Shown here in pieces: positions 36,901 to 47,800 of a stretch of 64,000 nt of DNA. The notes beneath the pieces were generated by a model that worked only from the letters and a program-made list of their open reading frames with translations, made no database searches and had not been told where the DNA came from. Numbering within the stretch: the stretch's first letter is position 1; the number at the start of each line of letters is the position of its first letter. Made by a program: the position numbers and the translations under genes. The stretch is from Pyxicephalus adspersus. Lineage: Eukaryota; Chordata; Amphibia; Anura; Pyxicephalidae. The stretch is taken from NCBI RefSeq assembly GCF_032062135.1, contig NC_092861.1:142096995-142160994 (forward strand). Direction: 5' to 3'.

Positions 36901-38503
36901 GGAGTCGTCTTTGCCTTGGTAAATTTATTAATGTAAACTGTCCCCTAAAACTAATTTGGAGGACATATCTTACCTAATTAGTCTCCTTGGATCTCACCAT
37001 GTCTTTTAACTTTTACACCTGGCTGCCCCATCAGCATTATCCCAGTGGCAGCCCGTAAACATAAGGGCCCATATATAATGGAAAGTGTCCCCTCTGCACA
37101 AACTGGAATACACTGGTTGAAATATTTATTGCAGCTGATGCATTTACCTCCAAGGCTACGTACACAGGTGCAATAATTCTCGTTGAAAAGGATCTTTCAC
37201 AATCCTTTCCAACGACAAAAGACTGAACGATGCATGAATGATCACTGTACATACATCGCTGTTCTGTTCTATAGGGAGGGGGGAGAATGACAGAGCGGCA
37301 CCCTGCTAGCTCTCTCCCCTCGTTCGTGGATCCCCCGGGTTGGTCGTCGGAAGGGCGATGTACACATGCAAGATTCTCATCCAATATCAGGCAAAGGCAA
37401 TTATCGGACGAGAATCATCTGACGTTGTACGTAGCATAAAGGCTTTAACTTGCCTTGCGTTCCGATTGTACATATTTTTATGCAATAAGCGGTACTTTGT
37501 TTTGCATGAAAATTTATTTTACGTTGTAGGCCTATAATTCTTAGGCATAACTGACCGAATTATGGCCAATATTTAATATATTTATTAATAAACTTTAAAT
37601 ACAAAAACACAAAAATCTGTTAAATTAGGATTGCATAGAAATACAGAAACCTGTAATATAACTGTGGAGTAGCAAATATATTATTTATATTTAATGAAAT
37701 TTGATTAAAAGATTTCTTTGAATTTGACTCATTACGGGTATTTTGTATTGAATCCAATACAAAATATTTGTAATTCCCTGCCGCACCTCCCGCATGAACC
37801 GACGCATGCACCAATGTAACCGGGTGTGGCTCGGGATTACCGCTTTTTGCATTTTTTTTTTCTTACCCCGAGCCACACTCAGGAACACTGCTAAGGGGCT
37901 TTTTAATGATATCTTGTAAACCCCCCCCCCCCTTTCTCCAGCCTACAGAGTTTTAAAGGAAGCGAAGCACAAGCATATTTTAGAATATGCAAAGAGGTGC
38001 ATTATACTTGGAAAATGGTATCAGAAAAGTGTGATCATGGTTCGCACTTGCTTACCACTGCTTTATAATAAATGGTTATTGTTCACTGGTTACAATCACT
38101 GGCCTCTATAACTCTCAAAACATAATTGAGTGAACTTCCACGGTAAGAAAATCTTTCACAATTTTATTGCTGGTCCCTTTTTTGGAAGATCATGAGTTCT
38201 TTTTCAGGACAAGAAATGATTGGAAATCATTCTAACTGGGGTAGTGAGAAATTGAGAAAATTGTGTCTGACATGTTTGTATTGTCTGTACCACAGGGAAA
38301 ATCTCTCTTGTGCAATGATTGCTTGGGATTAAAACCTGACAAAAGAAATTTCCACTTCCCCACCCTGTTAAAACAAACAGTATATGGGCCAGAGTTAGGC
38401 TTCAAGAATCTATTAGTCTGTAAGCTGTGATGTGACCTGTTGTTATGTTATTAGAAGTAATGTGTATCGGGATATTTACACATTTATATATAATGTAAAT
38501 ATA

Positions 38504-38568
<65 letters not shown>

Positions 38569-38788
38569 TTGTAAGCAGAATACAACAATCACATGAAAAA
38601 ATCATTAGGTGTACTAAAAACTTTCATATTTTGTTTTTTAACAGGTCAGAAATGAGCCCAAAAATATCACATGTTCTGCTGAATACATAGCCAAAATCAA
38701 GGGGATCTCTCTGGAAGAAGTGATTGAAGTTACCACCCAGAATGCCATCAACCTGTTCCCCCAACTGCGACAAGCTGTTCTCAAATAA
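27504..38788 (+). CDS. tatdn3: TATDN3 copy A, TatD-family metal-dependent hydrolase
   Basis: Ten coding exons: 27504-27566, 28653-28685, 29900-29973, 31281-31365, 32051-32113, 32392-32501, 33544-33599, 34183-34295, 36781-36861, 38645-38788; 822 nt, 273 aa, the usual vertebrate length. TatD proteins are TIM-barrel hydrolases with a two-metal centre, and many are DNases. Ligands seen: HxH (His11, His13 in VDCHCHL), Glu106 (AIGEVGLDF), His146 (NVHSRS), His169 (LLHAFDG) and Asp217 (LETDSP). The conserved GVHP motif (His69) is present. All introns are GT-AG; the exon 9 acceptor is a TTTAAG|AAGCAG double-AG site, where a one-codon shift is possible. The gene is divergent from NSL1 across a short promoter and tandem with copy B. 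The poly(A) hexamer overlaps the stop. The human protein's substrate is poorly defined, so biochemical role is by family. Confidence 0.95.
27638..27785 (+). repeat. L2-type repeat tail in TATDN3-A intron 1
   Basis: Well-preserved copy: AGATTGTAAGCTCTTCGGGG ... GGCGCTATATAAATACTG plus ATAAT repeats. Confidence 0.85.
27933..28110 (-). repeat. (TA)20 microsatellite joined to a SINE 3' part
   Basis: A (TA)20 run at 27933-27972 abuts a reverse-orientation SINE tail: AGCGCAAACATATGCAGTGC, then GTCACTAGCTGTCCC and CTCACAATCTAATGTCCC. The TA run probably grew from the A+T tail of the SINE. Confidence 0.7.
28150..28315 (-). repeat. L2-type repeat tail
   Basis: Reverse copy starting TTTTATATAGCGCCAACATA and ending near CAATCTAAGAGGTGGGG. 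Confidence 0.85.
28722..29102. mobile_element. Possible MITE with terminal inverted repeats (family T)
   Basis: Left end AAGGCTGCATACAA and right end CGTGTGTACATAGCCT are related to the inverted ends of the element at 37150 (GCTACGTACACAGG / TTGTACGTAGC). The interior contains inverted ATGGATTCCTCCTGATGGATC-like patches (shorter inverted GGATTC blocks). Family unknown. Confidence 0.45.
29231..29315 (+). repeat. Truncated L2-type repeat tail
   Basis: Begins TTTAGATTGTAAGCTCTTCG and stops after TTTGCAACCC, so it lacks the final TATAAAT part. Confidence 0.7.
29407..29745 (+). repeat. V-SINE-like element in TATDN3-A intron 2
   Basis: Full-length SINE with tRNA-like head (AGCATGGTGGCTGAGAAG, GGTTCAAACC), a GAGTTTGCAGGTTCAGCCCG block, a CGTGGGTTTCCTCTGGGTAC block and tail TGCTATATAAATACTGTG. 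It lies about 150 bp before the exon 3 acceptor. Confidence 0.8.
30325..30478 (-). repeat. Single arm of family G palindrome
   Basis: Matches the right arm of 24478-24833: GAAATTGTAGGCGGGTGGCA, AAAAGTGCCGGGTGGTACGC, then GAGGCTGGGGAGAACAC. Confidence 0.7.
32645..32668. repeat. T24 homopolymer in TATDN3-A intron 6
   Basis: An uninterrupted run of 24 T; its length is likely to vary between individuals. Confidence 0.9.
33170..33290 (-). repeat. L2-type repeat tail, partial
   Basis: Reverse copy beginning with TTA/TAA repeats, then TATATAGCGACAACCTATTA, and lost after the CAGTGATGAG block. Confidence 0.7.
37150..37442. mobile_element. MITE with terminal inverted repeats (family T), TATDN3-A intron 9
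   Basis: Left end GGCTACGTACACAGGTGCAA then TAATTCTCGT; right end ACGAGAATCATCTGACGTTG then TACGTAGC, an imperfect inverted pair. The interior has a second inverted pair (GTGTACATCGCC-like). No protein. Related ends are at 28722 and 51250. Confidence 0.6.
37921..37933. repeat. C13 homopolymer
   Basis: An uninterrupted C run. Confidence 0.85.
38504..38564. repeat. (TG)n(TA)n microsatellite before TATDN3-A exon 10
   Basis: About 12 TG units and about 18 TA units end 80 nt before the last exon's acceptor. Confidence 0.95.
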
Positions 38789-38789
38789 A
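38784..38789 (+). terminator. Poly(A) signal overlapping the TATDN3-A stop
   Basis: AATAAA spans the TAA stop (38786-38788). A GT-rich element (ATGTTTTGTGTTC, about 38818-38830) follows at suitable distance. Alternatives further on are ATTAAA at 38949-38954 and AATAAA at 39619-39624. Confidence 0.5.
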
Positions 38790-40071
38790 GAAAATGTGTT
38801 TTGTAGACGTTGGGACAATGTTTTGTGTTCACGGCTGGTGGTTAGAAGAGGCTACAGAGGCAGAAAAGATTTGTGAAACCTATGAGTAGTCTTATGGTGG
38901 AAGCATACACAGGAGGGAAGATGTACAGGAGATCCATGGTGATCACATATTAAAGCTTTCCATGTTTTCTGACCTTTCCCCAACCTTTGTAGCTGTATTA
39001 TTATACTAGTAATGCAGTGATCTACACCTATATATACCTTGTGTTGTCTTCCTCTTGCATGTATTCAGTTATTATTCCCATCTTCCCTTTAGGTAGATTC
39101 ATACTTTTTGTGATCCTGGTGGCTAGCACATTGCTGGTCACTGTTCCTAAAGAACCAGCATCTGCACATTGGACAGCTGGTGACAGTGAGCCGTACTATC
39201 ACCGCTTACTGCTGCCCCTTTTCATTCTCTATGGATCTGCCATTCCATGTAGCGTCTACCCAGGGGTAGAGGTCACTGGCGTAAGGAATTGGTAAATGCA
39301 CTGCAGCCTCACCGCCATTGTTAACACAGCCTTAATGTAGTATTTATTAAACCTCAGAAAAAAATAATATGGAGCAGCAAATTGCAGTGATGTCATGGCA
39401 GTAACCTGAAGATAACAACAATAACAGCATGTTATCAGACAGTAAAAAGCATCAGGGCATGCATTCTGCCCTTTGACATCCATTGGCATTGTCACTTTTA
39501 GAATATTAGTGCAGTGAACTTTTGCCTGCAATAACCCCTATTGCCACATCATAAATACAGAAACACCTTTCCATACCTATAAAGTAGGGCTATAAGTAAA
39601 TTGGTAATGAGGAACCTCAATAAAGCTTTCATTACTTGTGTTTTATGATATTTTATACAGTAAGTAGTGGTAAAAGAAATATTGGAGATTATGCAGCAAT
39701 AAAGCAATAAATTCAACTCTACATTTTCTTGTTTCTATATACTGGCCGCTAAGTTTATATCACTTGGCATGTCACTAAGTGTGTACTGCAACATTTATAG
39801 CTATATAATTGCTGGGTTCACCACCCCTTTTAGTGTAGCTTCAGCCATTCAAGCCTTGAAATCAATTACTGCTATTGCCATTGACCTGGATGATTCTGCA
39901 CCAGGGATAGTTTCAGGAATGTTAGATTCACTGCTTTAGAAATGGATCCCAAAGTGTAGCTTTCCTCTATCACCCACCCTAACTTTAAGGTACCTTCCAC
40001 CTTTATTGAAGGACCTGTGCTTTACATCTGACAGTATGTATTACAGTACATATAATACATTTTTTAAATTG
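38790..40071. other. Between the two TATDN3 copies
   Basis: No exon recognised; open frames here have no splice context or known motif. Confidence 0.45.
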
Positions 40072-40985
40072 GTGTTTCTCAACCAGGGTTCCTCCAGAGG
40101 AGCAGCGGTTGCCGACCTCTCGGACCTCTCGGACCACTCATTTCATAATTTTTAATCCCACCGACCAATAATATGAATTTTTTATAAAAAGATAAATACA
40201 TTTGTAATATAATGATCTTCCTAATGGTGCTGACAAGGACTGTGGCAGCTCTGATTCATTGATCAGCTCACGGTTAGGTGAAGTATTACTATTGTTACTA
40301 TTATCATTAGTTGTATTTTCTTTGGTATTACTAAGGAAATACAAAATATTTGTTTGCTTTTCTCACTCATTACGGGTTTATTTCATTCTAAGACCAAACA
40401 AGAAATGATAGTTATCAAAGTCAAACTATTTGATGCCAATAAATATAACAGTTATAGAAACTACAGTTATGGTCATACTTACCTAAAAGAGGATTTGGGA
40501 AATAAATAGAATAAAACAATCGTATGAGAATCGGTATTGGCGGAGCGGGGTGACTGTTGTAATGGTGGAAACAATACTGAAGCGTACGGCTCGGCAACGG
40601 TTACCTCATATAACTTAAAGCTAAAGCTACAGTGACGTCACTCTGCGCCTCCCTTGTTTTTCTGTCTCTTTACAGTTTGTAAATTGAGTGCAATTTAAGG
40701 GTAAAAATTGTCATTCGGAATATAAGAATTTATTGGAATATTATTTTTGTTTTATTATTAATAAAACATAAATATTGCCAATGTCCTAATTTTTCTGTGG
40801 ACCACCAGTTGGCAACCGCTGCATTAGAGGTTCCTTGAGAAATTAGCAATTCATTGGGGAATTCTTCCTACTGACCGACACACTAATATACTGTGAGCCG
40901 TTACAGTTATTACAGCCGTTCCTTGGAGACCTAAATGTTATTATAGAGGGATGTCCCATTTTACAAAGTTTGAGAAACACTATCC
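40072..40985. mobile_element. Nested hAT elements (H2 inside H1)
   Basis: The outer element has ends GGTGTTTCTCAACCAGGGTT (about 40071) and AAGTTTGAGAAACAC (to about 40980). The inner element at 40103-40821 starts CAGCGGTTGCCGAC and ends GTTGGCAACCGCTG. It is flanked by imperfect 8-bp repeats CAGAGGAG (40095-40102) and CATTAGAG (40822-40829). Both end types and the 8-bp spacing are hAT-like. No transposase frame. Confidence 0.65.
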
Positions 40986-41639
40986 TTGGTCACACTATAT
41001 TGATTTTAAGGAGCCTTAAGTGTTGAGTGATGTATGAAAAATGATTGAGTCCATTCAATTTATTACATATGTTTAGCAGGTTTATGGGCTCCTGACCAGG
41101 TTCGAACCATGTGCAGATATTCTTTTTCAATGTGAAAGAGCCTTCAACCTCCCATACAATATACAATATGGTGAGGGGTGTAGTCATAAAAAAAGAAGAG
41201 GGGTCAAGTTACTATCAATGCCAAGCACGTGTGCCCACTCCTGAAAAAAGTGAGGGCATGGTGTTCCGACCCTTGCCAGCCCCACTATACCCCTGAATAC
41301 GTTGTATTTATCAACATTCTCAAAATGGATTTACATAACTCTTACCAAAATTCATTTATGTTTTTCCAGCTGAATCTTGTGTGAAAAAAGAATAACATTT
41401 ATAAAGCTTGTTGGTAAATTTTTACATGTTTTTACCCAAGATTCACCCCTTCTCCCAACATTCACACTTTGAATGACAAGTGTGAGTTTGAGTGACAAGT
41501 AAAACCTGGTATTTTTTTAAATAAACTCAATGTAAAATGTGCTTATTTTATTCTTGGGCAATCTTGGGTGAAAATATTGATAAATTGATAATATTGATAT
41601 ATACAATTATATGTATGGTGATCAAATATTTATGTGATT

Positions 41640-41802
41640 GATGTGAACTTCAGGCCCACGTGCTACCCGCCCCTTTAAACCCACGTGCACAAAGTGTCTC
41701 CGCCCCTGTCCTTTATAACTAGCGCTGTTTAAACTCCGCCCACAACCAAGCCACGCCTTTTGGGCGTTACTATAACAGCATATACCAACAAGCAGGAGAG
41801 GA
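41640..41802 (+). promoter_or_regulatory. Promoter region of TATDN3 copy B
   Basis: It contains two E-boxes CACGTG (41657-41662, 41682-41687), several GC boxes (CCCGCCCC, TCCGCCCC, TCCGCCCA) and a TTTATAA at 41712-41718, about 90 bp before the start codon. It differs in content from the copy A promoter. Two YY1-type motifs (GCCGCCATTTT 41970-41980, AAGATGGCG 41026+1000, i.e. 42026-42034) lie just inside intron 1. Confidence 0.6.
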
Positions 41803-44800
41803 ATGGCAGCGGGCTTTGTCGACTGTCACTGTCACGTGACAGCGGATGAGTTTTTGCAGGTAACCATGGAACTTCGGAGATATACATTTACACGAAAGGG
41901 AAATCTTTCATCAGTACGCTGACATATATGATTCATATGTCTCCAATACTGTGTGCGAAGTTTGCCTCTGCCGCCATTTTTGTGGAGTCTAGAGTGTGCG
42001 ATACCTATGCCAGAGGGCGCCACCAAGATGGCGCCTACAGTGCAGACACATTTTGTTGATTGCTGACAGGGCTCTGTAATCAGTGATAATTTCTTAGTTT
42101 TTTTTTTTTTGGCAGTTGTCACTGCATGCTTTGTAACACTTCCTGTGCTCATGACAACATTAAAATGTTACAATTAATTGTCCTTCCCCGAATCATCCCT
42201 GCAATAAAATAACATTATTATTATTTTTACATAGATAATATAAAGAAAACATTCCAATGAGATAATATATGGGGGCTGTTTTGGCCTCCTAAACATCAAT
42301 GACTCCGGGGCTTTATTAGTTCCTGGATCACTGACCTGCCGTTATGCAGAAATGGAAAGTCAATGTAAGTCAAAAGTTCTGATCTGCTTATCTGTTGCAG
42401 AGAATCCACACACTTAGCCAGAACACTATCTGCATGGAGTTTGCATGGTAGGGACACATCTGATGTGCGCACATCTTTAGATCCCAGCCGCAGCAATCTA
42501 TGAGCTCTGTATGAGTCCAGAATAACAATAAATCATATACAGTGAAACAATGGTGTGACCACCGATTCATGGATTGTACTTCCAATGACTGAGACAGGAA
42601 GTTTAAAGGAAAAACCTGCTTGTAGGTCATTGTCTACATTCCAATCTCATGCTATGCCGGGGATGTTCTACACCATTTCCTTTCCATTAATCCCCTGGTT
42701 TCCATTTTTTCAGAACTTTTACAATTTTAGCTCTTCCATAAATATTTGTTTTAGGTCAACAATTGATCTAATGAACAAGAAAACCTAAAAAAACAAAAGG
42801 GCCCGCTGTGCGTCTTTTTTTATGTATTTATAAAACTAATGTCTGATATTTCCTTTTTAAGGACACAGAGGATATTCTAAAGAGGTCAAGGGAGGTAAGG
42901 AAATCTCTGATTTTATGACAGAAGCTAAATAGAATAATATTTGCGTCAGTTATTGAATTCTTTGGGGTTTTTTTTTTTTTATTTTGTTTTGTCTAGGAAG
43001 GGGTCCGTGCTATTGTTTCAGTTACAGAACACAGTGGAGAATTTGAAAGGCTCATTCGGCTATCAGAAAGGTAAGGAGAGAATATTGCTAAGTATTGGCT
43101 GTGCTTTGGTTCCAAGGACAGCAGGTGTAGCCTCCATTTTTTAAAGTGGAAAGGGTTAAATGTTCTGGGAAAGTGTTTGTAAACCAAGGTTTTTGTGGAA
43201 CCAGAGCAGTGGTCCCCAACCCTTTCGGACTGGTGGACCACTAAATTTACTGACCCCGGACCTCGCATGTGCAGGGAGCGGTGTGTCACTCAAAGGGGAA
43301 GAAACTTCCCCCATAGTGACATCATGATGGCCTGAGCCTGCGATGGGAGAGTGGGTGGGTTGTGTCCAGAGACATAACCCGCCCACTTCCCTGAGCCTGG
43401 GATCGGTACGGGGGACGTGGTCCGCGGCTCTGGGCAGTGCGCCCCCCCCAGCGGGGTCCTTCTCCTGACCGCCGCTCGGGGGTGCACTGACCACAAATAT
43501 TTTCTTGCAGACGTTGGCGACCGCTGGCCCAGAGGTTTCTAGGGGTTTCTTGAGCAATTTGTGCCTCTCAGGTCAGTTTAAACTGGAAGCAAACTAAAAT
43601 AAAAAACTCACTTGCCTTATCTTCCTATCGGATCCCTCCATCGCTCCATGGGTTTCCTGGATTGGTAACCGTTACGTCCAGTTATTTGCCTTGGCCCCGG
43701 GTGAAGGAAGTGCTGGGCGCTGCCATATTCTTTCTTGTCTTCCAGTTTCTGCCTACAACACCTGATCCCCCACTGCACAGACGCGAGAACGGGTGACGAG
43801 TCAATCTCACTGTGCATTTTTTTCCCCATTTAAGAAAAACCTCCCTCTGTGATTTCTGATGTACAGTGGGTATCCCAGGAGGCTCTGGAATTAAACCATC
43901 TTCTTCCTTTTTTTTTCCTCCTAATTTCAGTCTTTGGCCATCTTGATTGCCCTAGTAATTGCCATCATAAAGGATGAGTTCAATGAGGACAACGGATTAG
44001 CTGTGTGCTCTGATTATGATTTACTTCTACTGGCTGTGAACTGTTGTACCTGACACCCTGATGCCCTAACCCTATCTCCTACTTGCTGGGTTACAAAAAA
44101 CTACCCTTAGATTCAACAAAATGTGAACCTCTGTGATTCTATATGATACACTGCCAAAAAAAACAGGGACAAATCAGCTGTTCTTCCGGGGATGAGTGCT
44201 ACATTTTAGGAAGGCAGATTACTATATGAATAGTGACATTTGGATGTCATAATTTATTGCAGTATATATTCCTTTATTGATCTTATCATGCTGTCTTATT
44301 AAACATGCTGAGCAAACTATAATACCGGTAATAGTATAAGTGGGTGAAAGGCATCACAGTACCAGTACATGGAGAATTAGATAAAGTCCATAACAAGTAT
44401 AAACAGTGTCACTTTATTTCATTTTACAGTTATCCTGATTTTCTGATGCCATGTTTTGGGGTACAGCCTATTCAGAATGATGCAGATTGTCCTCGCAGCG
44501 TTACAATGAAGGTTGGTATATTCATAAGACAGATGTGATTGTCGGGTTATTTAACTGAAAGGTGTGAGAGCTATGGCACAGGTGATGATAAATCTTATGA
44601 TATACTATCCCAGATGGCCTCACTGTGATTTGTAAAAGTCTTTAGATACCAACGTTTAGGAAATGTGAATTTGAATATATGCAGGGCTGGCTGTCATGTG
44701 GATTCTGTGAATACAGAAGTCACTTACCTATGATGATTTGTCCAGTGGAGATCCATACGCATTACACTTCGGTCTTGAGAAGTGTTTTTAAGTTTCTATT

Positions 44801-47800
44801 TTAGTTTCTATTAAGTTTCTATTATTTTTTTTTACCAATCTCTACATTTAGTACAATCTCATATGACAGAACAGTAAAGTCAGCTCACTTCTCTATACAA
44901 TAGAGACCTTAGTTCCATTTAAACATTACAGCAAAGGCAGTATTGGCCCCAGAATTTTTTTTTAAGCCGGGTAACAAGAAGCTGTGGACAGGTGGTGGCT
45001 CTATATTGTGACTTAGCTTTTCAGTAACCATCCAAAACCTGAAAAGTTCTGGGTGGTCACCTGGCTAAAAGCGTCTGGGGAGAACACTAAAAGGCCTACA
45101 GACTGTGCATAAATTGTCCTAAATGAATGTGGTCATCATTTTATATATTGTGTGTTTATTTGAAGGATTTGGAACCGGCTCTTAAATGGTTTGAAAAGCA
45201 CCAAAACGATTTGATTGCTATAGGAGAGGTAAGAAAGTGTACCAAACGTTATATCATCTTATTCTACAATCACATCTTATCAATGCTTTGCCAAAAACAC
45301 AGCTGACTTAAAAATTGGGACAGGTCATCATGTGTGTAGGACAGTGCATCATAATGTAGATTTTAAAGCATTATTTCCTCTCTATTGTAAATGTGACCCC
45401 AAGTCCTGCTCTGCTCCTTGCCAATGTGAGATATTATTATTACTATTAATAATATTAAACAGGATTTATATAGCATCAAGATATTATGCAGCGATGCAGC
45501 AATAGGGGTTGCAAATGACAGATACAGACAGTGACACAGGAGGAGCGAGGACCCTGCCCTGAAGAGCTTACAATCTAGGAGGAGAGGGATGTAGCACACA
45601 ATACTGATATCCTCTCTTCTAGCTGCTCCTGGGACAATCAGACCCCAATGACCTTTATGGACTGTTTCCTTTAATATAGGAAATATAGCTCCTGTCTTTA
45701 CCATGTGTACACCAAAAACTATTGTTTTGTTTTGCCAACCTAAATGGGTGACATTTCTCCTACTTTGAAGTTCCGACCACTCAGCTGATAATGGCAGCAC
45801 CAGCAGCCCACTGTCAGGCTGACTTAGAAGAGTACAAGCTGTGTGGATATTAGCAGCATAGATTCCTTCCGTGACCAGGACAGACACACTTTTGCTAGGG
45901 TTTAATAAACCAATAATTGGGTTTACAACCTGAAACAAAGTGTAATGTCAATGTGAAAGGTAGAAAGATGCAATTACTGCAGAACATTGGAGTTTATGAG
46001 ATGCATGATGGTTCCAGTTTGAAATGTCAGCTTTGGATAGCATTGTCTTTTAATAGTGTGATATTGTGAATAAGAAGCACAATGATCCCTGGATGTGATC
46101 AGCTTTTCATGTGTCCAGTAGATATATCAATGCAGGGATGGCAGGCAGTCTTGAAACTAACAAATATATAGCCAGCGCAATATAAAATCAAAATGCAATC
46201 GAACACCCACCTACTAGTCAGCACATAAAAAACGACATTTAGCTCGAGATTGTTTGTTTAAACAGTTTAATTCGTTTTTTGTGCTAAGTAACTAGAAAAC
46301 GTGTTGGTGATTTTTTTTGCCAGGCATCATTCCAACCCTACATAGGTTTCAATACAGCCAATAAAACATATTGGATGGTGTAGATCAGACTTTCCTGACC
46401 TTTCTAACATGGTGGAACTCTTATAATAACTTTCAGGTCTTCAGGGAACCCCAACTATAATTACTATATTCTCTGTGTATATTCTAGTGGTAGTCAGTGG
46501 GACAAATGCTTCTTACATTGCTGGTCAGTGAGAAGAATATCACCCTTACAGATAGCCAAAAAGATCATTGGTGTCAGTGGTAACTGACCTGAAGGCACAA
46601 ACAGCTCATTGCTCAATCTTTGAGACTGAACCATGGTAGAGAAACCCCGGTGTAGAAGAAGGCACTAAGAAGAAGACATTCCTTCTGTTTGCCCTATATC
46701 CAATAGGGCAGCAAGTGACAGCCATTAAGGTGAGGATATGGAAAAATCATTCATACCTAAAAGTACATATTGGTTTCCCGTTAAATGCATCTCAAAAAAT
46801 GGACTTGCCAAATTCTCATCAATGTCTTCCTGTTTATCCTTAATTTATATATAACTTTTCCATCTCTTTTTTTGTCCTTAGATCGGCTTAGACTTTACTC
46901 CTTGGCTTACGCCAACTGCTAAAGAGAGAGAAGAGCAGCTAAAAGTTTTAAAGCTACAGTTGGATTTTGCCAAACGACTGGATCTGCCAGTGTCAGTAGA
47001 AAATTCTAAAATATAGTCTTGTATTCATATTATTTTGGGGCCAAAAGAAAACTTTTTTTTACTTTTCTAGATAAGAAAAACAAAATTCCTACAAATATTT
47101 CAAATGTATATTTTCCTGTATTCCTATTTCCTTTATTAAAGAAGGTTTACTGTTTACAAAGCTTAGTAGCTAAAACCTAATGTGTAGAAAAAGAGACCCT
47201 ATGGGGATTCAGTTCAGAGTTAATTTCTGAAAGCAATCAGCAAAGTAGAAAAAAATTATAAACTCTTTACTACTTTACGGGCTCTAGTTAAAAAACAGGG
47301 AACCTGAAATCCTCTGCAACATTCCGGTGTGAATCTTCCAGGTCCATGTATTTCAATTGATTCCCACCAGGGAATGTTTGATGAAATGTCAGGTTCAGAT
47401 TCTCTGTTTTATAAATAGATCCCTGTGACTTGCACATAGTAGGCATATAAAATGCAGGAATAAAACGCATCATGGTGCCGCCAAGGAGATGGATCAATGT
47501 AGGGGAATAGAGAGGACAGAGAGAAATAAAACTACTAAACCACTAAAACTAAGCGTGCCATTGATGTATTTTAAATGACATTTTTTGAGTTCAGTTCTGC
47601 ATTAAGAAGAGTTTTTCTTTCTAACATTACCATTTGACAGAAATGTCCATTCTCGCTCAGCTGGAAGACAAACAATAGCATTTCTGAAGGAACAAGGTAG
47701 GAATTGTAAAATAGTTTTATAAATGTATAACAGTTTATCTGTCAGCCAAGTACAAACGCTCAAATAATGCCACTAGAAACAACTCTCTACTCCTTTTTTA

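Noticed and set aside
42008..42024. CTCF-like site (CCAGAGGGCGCC) in TATDN3-B intron 1
   Set aside because: It lacks one position of the usual core, so the match is not convincing.
43156..43557. A 133-codon minus-strand frame in TATDN3-B intron 3
   Set aside because: It covers a GC-rich hAT MITE and has no protein family features.
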